IMG/VR virus record: IMGVR_UViG_3300027971_000044 | Span: 17,487 to 81,486 of that record | Length of the DNA stretch: 64,000 nucleotides | Strand: one strand, 5' to 3' | DNA from: a virus | Part shown: one piece after another, positions 7,955 through 16,487 of the stretch | Position numbering within the stretch: position 1 is the first letter of the stretch | Layout: every line of letters begins with the position of its first letter | Notes under the pieces: generated by a model | The model's input: the letters and a program-made list of their open reading frames with translations, nothing else | The model's database searches: none | What the model was told of the DNA's origin: nothing | Translations under genes and position numbers: made by a program

Positions 7955-10539
7955 TGAGCAGAATCAGAGATATAGCAAATTTATTCAGCGCAAATACGTC
8001 GGCAGCGACGGACTCTGAAGTAACTACTGCTATCTCTGCACATAACTCTTCAACAACAACAGTACATGGTATTTCTGATACTGCCGCCCTTGCTACATCT
8101 ACATCTGTAACATCTGCAATATCAACACATAATACAACTGCTAATGGACATGTTAAGAGAGGCAATACTGCTTCTCGTCCCGCTTCACCTACAACTGGTG
8201 ACATGTATATGAATACACAATTAGGCTACCCAGAATTTTATGAAGGAACGGCATGGATTCCAATTGGAGCAGATCCAACTGCGCCATCATCTGTAGTTGC
8301 TACAAACTCAGGATCTGGGCGGGCATTCAATAATGGTCAAGCATCTGTTGCATTTACAGCAGGAACAGTACCAGGATCTAGCTATACAATAACATCTTCC
8401 CCAGGTTCTTATTATAATACTGGCTCATCATCTCCCATCCTTGTATCAGGATTGCAATCAAATACATCTTATACTTTTACTGCCACCGCATCAAATGTTT
8501 ATAACACATCTGTTGCCTCATCTGCGAGTAGCGCAATTACTGCAACTACAGTGCCTGCTGCACCAAGCGTAAGCGCTGTTGGAGCAAATCAATCAGCTAC
8601 ACTTACATTAACAGGTGCAACAGGTGGCTCTGCAATTACTTCATGGTCAATTACATCAAGCCCAGCAACTACAACACAAACAGCTTCATCTTCACCTTAT
8701 ACTTTTACTGGACTTACAAATGGCACATCTTATACATTTACTGCTACAGCAACAAATGTTAATGGTACATCAGCAGCAAGTAGCGCAAGCAGTAGCATAA
8801 CTGCAGTAAACCCAGACTTTGCTGTTAATTATTTAGTCATAGCAGGCGGCGGTGGCGGCGGAGGCGGAGTAAATAATGGCGGTGGTGGCGGAGGTGCTGG
8901 AGGATTACGTTCAACCGTAACAGCAACAGGCGGCGGAGGCTCCCTTGAGTCCCCAATAACTGTTTCAAGTAACACTGCTTACACAGTTATAGTCGGAGCA
9001 GGCGGCGGCGGCGGTAGCGGTAGCTCATTAGATAGTACCCAAGGTACAGATTCTGTATTTTCTACAATTACCTCAACAGGTGGTGGCAAAGGTTCAAATG
9101 TAGATAGCGATGGTGGCTACACTGCTAGTGGTGGCGCAGGTGGTTCGGGTGGCGGTGGTTACGGTAGCAACCCACGATCAGGTGGAACAAGAACTGCAAG
9201 CCCCGTACAAGGGTTTAATGGTGGTGGTGTAAGTGGTAGTATTTGGGATGGCGCAGGTGGCGGTGGCGGTGCTGGTGCTGTTGGCGGGGATGGTGTGGCA
9301 GGAACCTCATCACCTGCTTCAACATCAGGTTCTGGTGGTAACGGTATAGCAGTTGCAATTTCAGGTTCATCTATTACTTATGCTGGAGGCGGCGGCGGTG
9401 CTTCAAGATATGGTTCTGACGGTGCAGGAGGCTCAGGAGGCGGAGGTGCTGGTGGCGCAGTAGGATCATCTGGTGGTTCAGGATCAGAAAACTTTGGCGC
9501 AGGTGGTGGCGCAGGTGGAGGTGGCACAGGCGGTGCAGGAGGTTCAGGTATTGTAATTATTCGATACGCAGGACTTACACAAAAAGCAACAGGTGGAACT
9601 GTAACCAATGATGGTACAAATACAATACATACATTTACTTCTTCAGGAAGCTTCTATACTGGAATTATAAGTTCTGTTAAAGCAACAGGCGGAAATATTT
9701 CAACTGATGGTACTTATTGGTATCACGCATTTACTGGCACAGGAACATTTACTCCTACACAATCTATAACTACCGAAATTTTAGTAATTGCAGGCGGCGG
9801 CGGCGGTGCTTCTAATACTTCAGGAGGTTCTTCAGGTGGTACAGGCGGAGGAGGTGCTGGTGGATTAAGATTACTTACTTCTCAATCTTTAACAGTAACT
9901 GCCTATACTTGCACCGTAGGAAGCGGTGGCGCAGGATCAGTATCATCTGGATTCAGTGGTTCTAATGGACTTAATTCATCAATTTCTGGTTCAGGATTTA
10001 CAACTATTACTGCTTCAGGCGGCGGCGGCGGTTCGGGAACTGGATCTGGTAATGGTCTTGCAGGAGGCTCAGGAGGAGGCGGATATGGATATCCATTAAA
10101 TACACATAATGGCGGTGCTGGTAACTCAGGTGGATATGCTACAGTTGAAGGTTACGCTGGTGGTAGAGGTTATACAGATGGCGTAAATTATACTACTGGT
10201 GGTGGCGGAGGAGGCTCAGCCGCAGCAGCAACACAAAAACTTAATAGTAACGGTGCTGACGGTGGGGCTGGAACACAGCTGACTGCTTGGTCTACAGCAA
10301 CTGGCACTGGTGTTTCTGGTTATTATGCTGGCGGCGGAGGCGGCGGCGGAAGCATAAACGGTGGTGTTGGTGGAACTGGTTCAGCAGGTGGTGGTAATGG
10401 AAGCGCAATTGGCGCTAATGCTTTTAGTGCAAGAGTAAACACTGGCTCAGGAGGAGGCGGTGTTGGTGGTGGTTCAAGCGCTTTCTACCGAGGCGGCACG
10501 GGTGGTTCAGGAATTATTATAGTGAGGTACCCAGTATAA
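7954..10539 (+). CDS. Double-headed tail fibre adhesin (two Gly-rich domains)
   Basis: At 861 residues this is the largest complete member of the array. The N-terminus MSRIRDIANLFSANTS and ISAHNSSTTTVHGISD segment match 1413. Two FN3-like domains follow, then a first Gly-rich head ending GGSGIVIIRYAG. A bridge with NTIHTFTSSGSF and STDGTYWYHAF leads to a second Gly-rich head from EILVIAGGGGGAS to IIIVRYPV. Duplication of the head within one protein is visible directly. The partial gene at the left edge has the same bridge, so at least two double-headed adhesins probably exist. Confidence 0.85.
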   Translation: MSRIRDIANLFSANTSAATDSEVTTAISAHNSSTTTVHGISDTAALATSTSVTSAISTHNTTANGHVKRGNTASRPASPTTGDMYMNTQLGYPEFYEGTAWIPIGADPTAPSSVVATNSGSGRAFNNGQASVAFTAGTVPGSSYTITSSPGSYYNTGSSSPILVSGLQSNTSYTFTATASNVYNTSVASSASSAITATTVPAAPSVSAVGANQSATLTLTGATGGSAITSWSITSSPATTTQTASSSPYTFTGLTNGTSYTFTATATNVNGTSAASSASSSITAVNPDFAVNYLVIAGGGGGGGGVNNGGGGGGAGGLRSTVTATGGGGSLESPITVSSNTAYTVIVGAGGGGGSGSSLDSTQGTDSVFSTITSTGGGKGSNVDSDGGYTASGGAGGSGGGGYGSNPRSGGTRTASPVQGFNGGGVSGSIWDGAGGGGGAGAVGGDGVAGTSSPASTSGSGGNGIAVAISGSSITYAGGGGGASRYGSDGAGGSGGGGAGGAVGSSGGSGSENFGAGGGAGGGGTGGAGGSGIVIIRYAGLTQKATGGTVTNDGTNTIHTFTSSGSFYTGIISSVKATGGNISTDGTYWYHAFTGTGTFTPTQSITTEILVIAGGGGGASNTSGGSSGGTGGGGAGGLRLLTSQSLTVTAYTCTVGSGGAGSVSSGFSGSNGLNSSISGSGFTTITASGGGGGSGTGSGNGLAGGSGGGGYGYPLNTHNGGAGNSGGYATVEGYAGGRGYTDGVNYTTGGGGGGSAAAATQKLNSNGADGGAGTQLTAWSTATGTGVSGYYAGGGGGGGSINGGVGGTGSAGGGNGSAIGANAFSARVNTGSGGGGVGGGSSAFYRGGTGGSGIIIVRYPV

Positions 10540-11156
10540 TGGCTAAATTAATAAGAGTATGGGATGGAAGTGCTTGGCAAGAAGTCGGCACCGCTATTCC
10601 TAATGGCCTTACAACAGATGGAACCCAAACATTAACTAATAAAACAATTAATCTTGCCAGTAATACTTTTACTGGAACTACCGCCCAATTTAATACGGCA
10701 TTATCTGATGCCGACTTTACAACTTTGGCGGGAACCCAAACATTAACTAATAAAACTATATCTGGTGCATCTAATACTTTAACTAATATTGGAAATGCCT
10801 CCCTAACTAATTCAGCAATTACCGTTAATGGGTCCGCCGTTTCTTTGGGCGGAAGCGTAACAATAGTTACAGGTCCAGCATCATCTGCGGTATCATCTAA
10901 TATAACAATGGCGGCTAACAATAATTACTTTGTAAATACTTCAGCGGCAAGAACACTTACTCTTCCTGCCAGCCCTACCCTAGGAGACACTATTGCAATA
11001 TATGATGCATCAGGGACGGCGGCAACAAACAATATTACAATAGCAAGAAACGGCAGCAATATTAATGGAGTAGCAGATAATGCTATAATAGATGTAAATC
11101 AATCAAGTTCAGTATTTATATATACAGGCGCAACAGTTGGGTGGAGGTTCGATTAA
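10539..11156 (+). CDS. Fibre-stem protein with TLTNKTI repeats
   Basis: A 205-residue protein starting MAKLIRVWDGSAWQEVG. Two GTQTLTNKTI motifs, a typical phage fibre repeat, precede ITVNGSAVSLGGSVTIV. The C-terminal half carries the shared domain (RTLTLPASPTLGDTIAIYDA ... VGWRFD) of the proteins at 3089 and 5391. The N-terminus differs from those two, so only the C-terminal module has been exchanged. It overlaps both neighbours by TAATG. Confidence 0.75.
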   Translation: MAKLIRVWDGSAWQEVGTAIPNGLTTDGTQTLTNKTINLASNTFTGTTAQFNTALSDADFTTLAGTQTLTNKTISGASNTLTNIGNASLTNSAITVNGSAVSLGGSVTIVTGPASSAVSSNITMAANNNYFVNTSAARTLTLPASPTLGDTIAIYDASGTAATNNITIARNGSNINGVADNAIIDVNQSSSVFIYTGATVGWRFD

Positions 11157-12673
11157 TGGCAATTAGAAAATCAGGTATATCAGGTATTCCTTTTGGAAAT
11201 ACAGCAGCACGTCCTGCTAGTCCATCATTGGGTCAGCCATATTTTAACGGCGAAGTTGGAAGACTTGAGCTATACTCATCAAACGGTTGGCAGAACATTG
11301 TTCAGGAAACTCCTGGTATATCTAGCGCATCTGGAACATATAATCAATCTACAGGTTCTGGAACATTTACAATTTCAGGAACTAACTTTGTTGATGGAGG
11401 AATTGCATATGCAGTTGGAACAAACGCAACTGAGTATCAAGCAACTACAACAACATATAATTCAATTGTTCAAATGACTGCTTTATTTACTGGTCTGTCA
11501 CCAGATTACGAGCCATATGATATTAAGGTTACAAATCCTTCAAATTTATTTGGATTATTACCAGACGCATTTTATATAAATGATTCACCAGTATGGAGCA
11601 CATCCTCTGGTTCATTAGGAACCTATACTGGATCTAGTATTCAATTGGCAGCAACTGATGATGAATCAAATACAATTACGTATTCTGTAACATCAGGGTC
11701 TTTGCCCGCAGGAGTATCTTTATCATCTAGTGGTTTAATCTCAGGAACAGCAACATCTGCAGGAACATTTACATTTACAGTATCAGCTTCTGATGGAAGC
11801 AATACAGCAGTAACAAGATCTTTCAGTATTATTGTTTATCCAACAATTTCTGGAGGCTCTTTAACTTCTGATTCAACCTATTATTATAGAGCCTTTACTG
11901 GAACTAGTAATTTAGTAGCTTCTTTGGGAACATTAAATGCAGATGTTCTTGTAGTTGGCGGAGGCGGAGGCGGAGGAAGTTGTATCGGAGGAGGAGGCGG
12001 AGCGGGAGGATATAAAAATCAACAACTTGCAATAACAGCTGGAACGCACACTGTCACAATAGGAGGCGGAGGAACTGGAGTTGCAGGAAGAACCAGCCAA
12101 TCTACCAATGGCCTACCAAGTAGTATAGGATCTTTAATTTCTAGTCTTGGTGGTGGAGGCGGAGGAAGTTATCAGACTTATGCTTTAAATGGCGGTTCAG
12201 GAGGCGGAGGAGCATCGTACGGCCTTGGGTCAGCTTATTCTGCCAAGGGTCTTGGTACAAGCGGTCAAGGTAACGACGGTGGTGACGGTAACAATAATGT
12301 TAGCGATATGTCTGTTGGTGCAGGCGGCGGAGGAGCAGGAAGTGTAGGTCAAATTGGATCTTTAAATAAAGGTTCTTCAGGCGGAGGCGCTGGGCAAGGA
12401 GTTCAAAGTTCAATCTCAGGATCTGCTATAACTTATGCAGGCGGAGGAAACGGCGGAGGACATAACGGTGGTTCAGGTCCAGGTCTTGGCGGACAAGGTG
12501 GACCAACAACTGCAGGTTGGAAAAATACTGGTGTTGAAACTGGAAGCAACGGTGTTGTTAATACTGGTTCAGGAGGCGGAGGCGGATCTTATAATGGTGG
12601 TGACCCCCGTGGAGGTGACGGAGGATCAGGAATAGTAATCGTCCGTTACACAAAAGCATCTGTAGGCGGTTAG
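11156..12673 (+). CDS. Tail fibre adhesin with Ig-like domains and Gly-rich head
   Basis: A 505-residue protein starting MAIRKSGISGIPFGNTAARP. The conserved N-terminal block and the Gly-rich head (ADVLVVGGGGGGGS ... GGSGIVIVRYTK) match the array. The middle differs: an IPT/TIG-like segment (GTFTISGTNFVDGGIAYAVG) is followed by a putative Ig domain (LPAGVSLSSSGLISGTATSA) in place of FN3. The C-terminal KASVGG resembles the RSAVGG end at 1413-3089. Head and N-terminus have stayed while the spacer domains were swapped. Confidence 0.85.
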   Translation: MAIRKSGISGIPFGNTAARPASPSLGQPYFNGEVGRLELYSSNGWQNIVQETPGISSASGTYNQSTGSGTFTISGTNFVDGGIAYAVGTNATEYQATTTTYNSIVQMTALFTGLSPDYEPYDIKVTNPSNLFGLLPDAFYINDSPVWSTSSGSLGTYTGSSIQLAATDDESNTITYSVTSGSLPAGVSLSSSGLISGTATSAGTFTFTVSASDGSNTAVTRSFSIIVYPTISGGSLTSDSTYYYRAFTGTSNLVASLGTLNADVLVVGGGGGGGSCIGGGGGAGGYKNQQLAITAGTHTVTIGGGGTGVAGRTSQSTNGLPSSIGSLISSLGGGGGGSYQTYALNGGSGGGGASYGLGSAYSAKGLGTSGQGNDGGDGNNNVSDMSVGAGGGGAGSVGQIGSLNKGSSGGGAGQGVQSSISGSAITYAGGGNGGGHNGGSGPGLGGQGGPTTAGWKNTGVETGSNGVVNTGSGGGGGSYNGGDPRGGDGGSGIVIVRYTKASVGG

Positions 12674-12676
12674 CCT

Positions 12677-14449
12677 ATGTCATATCAACTTAAAGTAATT
12701 AAAGACTATCCTATCGGCTTCTGGCCATTGGATGAGTCTTCTGGCACCACCGCCCTAGATATTTCTGGATGTGGCAATACAGGTACATACACTGGCGGAA
12801 TTACAACAGGATTAATTCCACTTGTTTCAGGCGGAGCAAATGGATCCCTTATAACTAATACTAAATACATAACATTACCCGTAACTAAAGATTATTATGG
12901 ATCTACCGCCGATGGCGGATTTGCAGATACAAACTCATCAGATAATGCATTCTCATTAGAGGTGTGGTTCTATCCTAAAATTACAACAACTGGCCTAACA
13001 ACTATATTTGCAGACTCTACAAAAAATGTTGGAATCTTCTATGAAAAGGGAAACATAGTATTTAAACTTGAGGCGGAAAGACTTGATTATACTTTACCTA
13101 ATATCAGCCAATCTCATCATATTGTAGCTACATACTCTGTTACAGAAATGTCATTATATGTAGATGGCAAATTTGCTGTAAGCAAACCTTTAACTAATTA
13201 TAACTTTACCAATGCCACAATTACATTAAAATTGGGGCCAACCCCAAATGCATCTGATTCTTTTATTGTAGATGCTCCAGCAGTATATAGATATGCTTTG
13301 GGATTAGATAGAATTGTAGAACATTTTGAATACTCTGGTACCACTTCTCCCCTTCAAATTTCATATCCAGATGGTGGAACATTATTTGAAATATATGATG
13401 ATAGCGTAAGCAAGCAATTTAATTTTGCATATCCCGCCAACCGCCCATTAGAATATTTTGCTACAGAGTATTTATCCTATAACACAGAAGAGAAATGTTT
13501 AGAGATTAAGAAAACGGCCTCTGCAGCCTCTAGGAGCGTAGTTGTGACAGACGCCATAGCAATTCCTGCAGGATTCGATCTGGACTCCTCTAAGATAGAG
13601 TGGAACGGCGATAACGGGGTCTCTGTAAGAACTTCTATAGATGGAACAACATGGCAAGCATGTGCTAATGGGAAAGCCATTCCTCAATTTAGATTAGGAG
13701 CATTTAGTTCTGAAAGAACCCTTTATCTTGAGATAACATTTACCTCATCAGATACAACTAAATTCCTTCCACGACTTTATAGCCTTCTAGTGTGCTTTTA
13801 TAAAGATCAGGTTTTATATTCCCCTAGCAACCCAGACTACATTTATACAATAGAGGCGACATCTGGATTTGCTTCAAAAGATATGACTCTAGGAAGAATT
13901 AGATACCCTATTTTGTCCCGCCAAAAGCTAAATGGGCTGACAACAGCAGAAGGGGCGGGATTCAAAATTAACACCGCAGAATCAATTAGAACAATAGAGT
14001 TCTTCTTAACCCTATCAGATTTATCAACAAATTCTATTTTGTTAAGCGGAGCAAATGGAAACTTTGTATCCGCAAGATATTCATGGATAACAAATGGAAC
14101 TCTTACTAAATCTAATATATCTGCTATTTATGTAAATGGAGTAAACCAGACATCCCAAACAAATGTAGCCTCAGTATTTACAGCAAATGAGCTTTACCAT
14201 GTGGTAATAGTAACAAGTGGGCCAATTACAGGAGCAATCCTATTTAATCACACAGCAACAGGGGGTCCTTCTAGCCTTTATCAGTATATCTCTTATTACC
14301 CGTCCGCCTTTAATTCAACCCTTGCCTTGTCTCACTATAATATGCACATAGGTAGATCAGCCACAATTGCAGACGATTCGTCCATAACTTTGACAGAAAA
14401 CTCTGTAGACTTCTACGACAATGACTGGATTGTGTTGCAGAGTATATAA
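12677..14449 (+). CDS. LamG-like (concanavalin-fold) tail fibre protein
   Basis: A 590-residue protein. Residues 10-60 (IGFWPLDESSGTTALDISG) are the typical opening of phage LamG/laminin-G-like jelly-roll domains. LEVWFYPK and a YVDGKFAV strand continue it to about residue 220. A second sandwich-like region at about 395-590 contains IYVNGVNQT and ends NDWIVLQSI. It follows the adhesin array by 3 nt and probably belongs to the same host-recognition apparatus as a carbohydrate-binding spike. A hairpin follows the stop codon. Confidence 0.75.
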   Translation: MSYQLKVIKDYPIGFWPLDESSGTTALDISGCGNTGTYTGGITTGLIPLVSGGANGSLITNTKYITLPVTKDYYGSTADGGFADTNSSDNAFSLEVWFYPKITTTGLTTIFADSTKNVGIFYEKGNIVFKLEAERLDYTLPNISQSHHIVATYSVTEMSLYVDGKFAVSKPLTNYNFTNATITLKLGPTPNASDSFIVDAPAVYRYALGLDRIVEHFEYSGTTSPLQISYPDGGTLFEIYDDSVSKQFNFAYPANRPLEYFATEYLSYNTEEKCLEIKKTASAASRSVVVTDAIAIPAGFDLDSSKIEWNGDNGVSVRTSIDGTTWQACANGKAIPQFRLGAFSSERTLYLEITFTSSDTTKFLPRLYSLLVCFYKDQVLYSPSNPDYIYTIEATSGFASKDMTLGRIRYPILSRQKLNGLTTAEGAGFKINTAESIRTIEFFLTLSDLSTNSILLSGANGNFVSARYSWITNGTLTKSNISAIYVNGVNQTSQTNVASVFTANELYHVVIVTSGPITGAILFNHTATGGPSSLYQYISYYPSAFNSTLALSHYNMHIGRSATIADDSSITLTENSVDFYDNDWIVLQSI

Positions 14450-14453
14450 ATTT

Positions 14454-14480
14454 GTCCAACTTTGTGACAAAAAGCTGGAC
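14454..14480 (+). terminator. Possible hairpin after the fibre operon
   Basis: GTCCA (14454-14458) plus CTTT pairs with AAAG plus TGGAC (14476-14480), with one internal A/C mismatch and a 7-nt loop. No long T run follows, so termination is uncertain. The right arm overlaps the -35 of the next promoter. Confidence 0.3.
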
Positions 14481-14504
14481 TTGTGTATGAAATAATGGTA
14501 AAAT
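14476..14504 (+). promoter_or_regulatory. Promoter giving a leaderless or near-leaderless start at 14513
   Basis: TGGACT (14476-14481), 17-nt spacer, extended -10 AATGGTAAAAT ending at 14504. The ATG at 14513 is 8 nt downstream and no Shine-Dalgarno lies between, so transcription should begin at or next to the start codon. It heads the head-morphogenesis operon. Confidence 0.5.
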
Positions 14505-14512
14505 AAATTACT

Positions 14513-14854
14513 ATGGATATTAATCGCATAAATACCAAAGTCCTTGAAGAAGAATCTACTCTTGGGATATATGTTTGGGAAATGCCAGACGGCAGATGGA
14601 TAGGAGATGACGATGGGAACTTTCTTTCAGTCACGTCCAAAAAAGGAAATAGATCCAGAATCGATGCTTTGGCTAGAGAAGTTCGCTCATTCGGTATTTA
14701 TGAAGGCGGGCCTAAATTTCTTTCTGCAAGAAGAAAAATTGACGATGAAGAATTCCAACACCAAAAGCAAAGACTTGACTGGGGACTAGTCCCAGACCCA
14801 CTAGATATTGGAAGCTATAAAGACGATATGAAAAAGTTAAGGGGTATAAGATGA
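14513..14854 (+). CDS. Hypothetical protein upstream of portal
   Basis: A 113-residue acidic and basic mixed protein. It opens MDINRINTKVLEEESTLGIY, contains YVWEMPDGRWIGDDDGNFLS, and ends in a helical, Lys-rich segment. I do not recognise a named family; small proteins directly before the portal are common in actinophages. The stop overlaps the portal start as ATGA, implying coupled translation. It may be a head-associated or portal-assembly factor. Confidence 0.65.
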   Translation: MDINRINTKVLEEESTLGIYVWEMPDGRWIGDDDGNFLSVTSKKGNRSRIDALAREVRSFGIYEGGPKFLSARRKIDDEEFQHQKQRLDWGLVPDPLDIGSYKDDMKKLRGIR

Positions 14855-16434
14855 GCGTAGAGTTTATTGACGATGAAAGTTCTGAAAACATAATTGATAT
14901 TTCAAACACAGCAGACTGGTTCTCCTTAAAAAAGGATCAAGTAAGCAATGACCCATTTGCTGCTGGGATAGATGAATTAAAAAAAGTTAGAGGATTAGGT
15001 TCCTCATTTAAGCGTAAGGTAAGCAGAGAGTTTTCTAAATCGCTTACTGGTGTAGAAGGAACGGGAACACAGCAAAACCTACTAGCACAAGCTATTACAG
15101 GATATGCTATGTTCGACTTAGTAGAGCCAACATATAACCTTGAATACCTATCGGTTGTATACGAAACATCAACATACAACTATGCAGCAATTAATGCAAA
15201 GGTTGCAAACATTGTTGGACTAGGCTATGACTTTGTAGAAACAAAGAAAACAAATGATGCACTAGATGCACTCACAGATGATAAGTCTCTTGAAAGAGCA
15301 CGTAGAAAAATAAGCAAGTTGCGACAAGATATTCACGCATGGCTAGACACTACAAATGATGAAGACACATTTACTCAAACTTTAATTAAAACCTATACAG
15401 ATTTAGAAGCAACAGGAAATGGCTATATTGAAATTGGTAGAACAACTGGCGGAAACATTGGATACATTGGGCATATACCAGCAAAAACAATGCGTGTACG
15501 TAGACTAAGAGATGGCTTTATTCAATTGCTATATGGCAAGGCTGTTTACTTCAATAACTTTGGAGACACAGAAACAGAGAACCCAATTGCTGGACAAGAA
15601 GATCGCCCTAATGAAATTATTCATTTAAAGAAATATACCCCTATGAATAACTACTACGGCATTCCAGACATTATTGCAGCACAGGTAGCACTTGCAGGAA
15701 ATGAACTATCTGGCAGATATAACCTAGACTACTTTGAAAATAAAGCGGTCCCAAGATATATTATTACAGTAAAGGGAGCAAAGCTTTCTCCAGAGTCAGA
15801 GAGAAAATTGCTTGAATTTTTCCAGGTCGGATTAAAGGGAAAGAATCATAGATCCCTATATATTCCACTTCCAGGAGATACCCCAGACTCAAAGACAGAA
15901 TTTAAGATGGAGCCAGTGGAGGCAAATCCACAGGAATCTTCATTTAATATTTATCGTAAATCAAATAGAGATGAAATCCTATTGGCCCACCGTGTCCCAA
16001 TTAATAAGATTGGAACTCCAGAAGGCGTAAATTTGGCAGTGGCAAGAGATGCGGATAAAACATTTAAAGAGCAGGTTTGCCGTCCAGCCCAAATGATTTT
16101 AGAGAAGAAAGTAAATAAAATATTTGAGGAAAAGACAGATGCCCTAGCACTTAAATTTAATGAATTAACTTTAACTGATGAAGATACTCAGTCTAAAATT
16201 GACGAAAGATATTTAAGAATGCAGGTAATTACCCCTAATGAAGTTAGAATTAGAAAGGGAATGATTCCTCTAGATGGCGGAGATCAGGTTATTGAACTTA
16301 AAGGTCCAGCAAAAGCCGAGCAGACAGCGGTGGCTGGAAATACTAGACAAAGATCTCAAGATCGCCAAGCAAATACCCCAGATATTTCTGGTGAGGGAAG
16401 AAATGCTAAAGGCGATGGCAGACAGGTTGACTAA
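14851..16434 (+). CDS. Portal protein
   Basis: A 527-residue protein with the order expected for the phage portal family (PF04860 type). An N-terminal variable part precedes a wing/stem region with EIGRTTGGNIGYIGHIPAKT. A conserved core follows: EIIHLKKYTPMNNYYGIPDI, then GRYNLDYFENKAVPRYII, then LAHRVPINKIGTPEG. The C-terminus is hydrophilic. Twelve copies should form the ring through which DNA enters and leaves the capsid. It is followed by the protease-scaffold and capsid genes, the standard head order. The terminase lies about 45 kb away, which fits a circular map or an unusual split. Confidence 0.9.
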   Translation: MSVEFIDDESSENIIDISNTADWFSLKKDQVSNDPFAAGIDELKKVRGLGSSFKRKVSREFSKSLTGVEGTGTQQNLLAQAITGYAMFDLVEPTYNLEYLSVVYETSTYNYAAINAKVANIVGLGYDFVETKKTNDALDALTDDKSLERARRKISKLRQDIHAWLDTTNDEDTFTQTLIKTYTDLEATGNGYIEIGRTTGGNIGYIGHIPAKTMRVRRLRDGFIQLLYGKAVYFNNFGDTETENPIAGQEDRPNEIIHLKKYTPMNNYYGIPDIIAAQVALAGNELSGRYNLDYFENKAVPRYIITVKGAKLSPESERKLLEFFQVGLKGKNHRSLYIPLPGDTPDSKTEFKMEPVEANPQESSFNIYRKSNRDEILLAHRVPINKIGTPEGVNLAVARDADKTFKEQVCRPAQMILEKKVNKIFEEKTDALALKFNELTLTDEDTQSKIDERYLRMQVITPNEVRIRKGMIPLDGGDQVIELKGPAKAEQTAVAGNTRQRSQDRQANTPDISGEGRNAKGDGRQVD

Positions 16435-16451
16435 CCCCACTCAACTGTTAT

Positions 16452-16480
16452 TTGCCTTTTTATCTATAAGTCGCTAAAAT
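16452..16480 (+). promoter_or_regulatory. Promoter for a leaderless protease-scaffold transcript
   Basis: TTGCCT (16452-16457), 17-nt spacer, TAAAAT (16475-16480). The ATG at 16488 begins 8 nt after the last base of the -10 (7 nt between), and no ribosome binding site precedes it. The spacing fits a transcript beginning at the start codon. Confidence 0.5.
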
Positions 16481-16487
16481 TAAGCAT

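Larger units (their letters stand above)
1..12673 (+). repeat. Modular tail-adhesin paralogue array
   Basis: Six adhesin genes (partial 1, 1413, 3562, 6374, 7954, 11156) and three stem genes (3089, 5391, 10539) share modules. Nearly identical DNA recurs: a stretch around 3768 and 8309 beginning GGATCTGGGCGGGCATT, and TCATCTGCGAGTAGCGCA around 1953, 6783 and 8520. Such short homologies inside coding frames could support recombination between copies. Confidence 0.8.

Noticed and set aside
1-12673. Diversity-generating retroelement acting on the adhesins
   Set aside because: No reverse transcriptase gene and no obvious template/variable repeat pair were seen in the window. The variation looks like domain exchange. 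A reverse transcriptase outside the window cannot be excluded.
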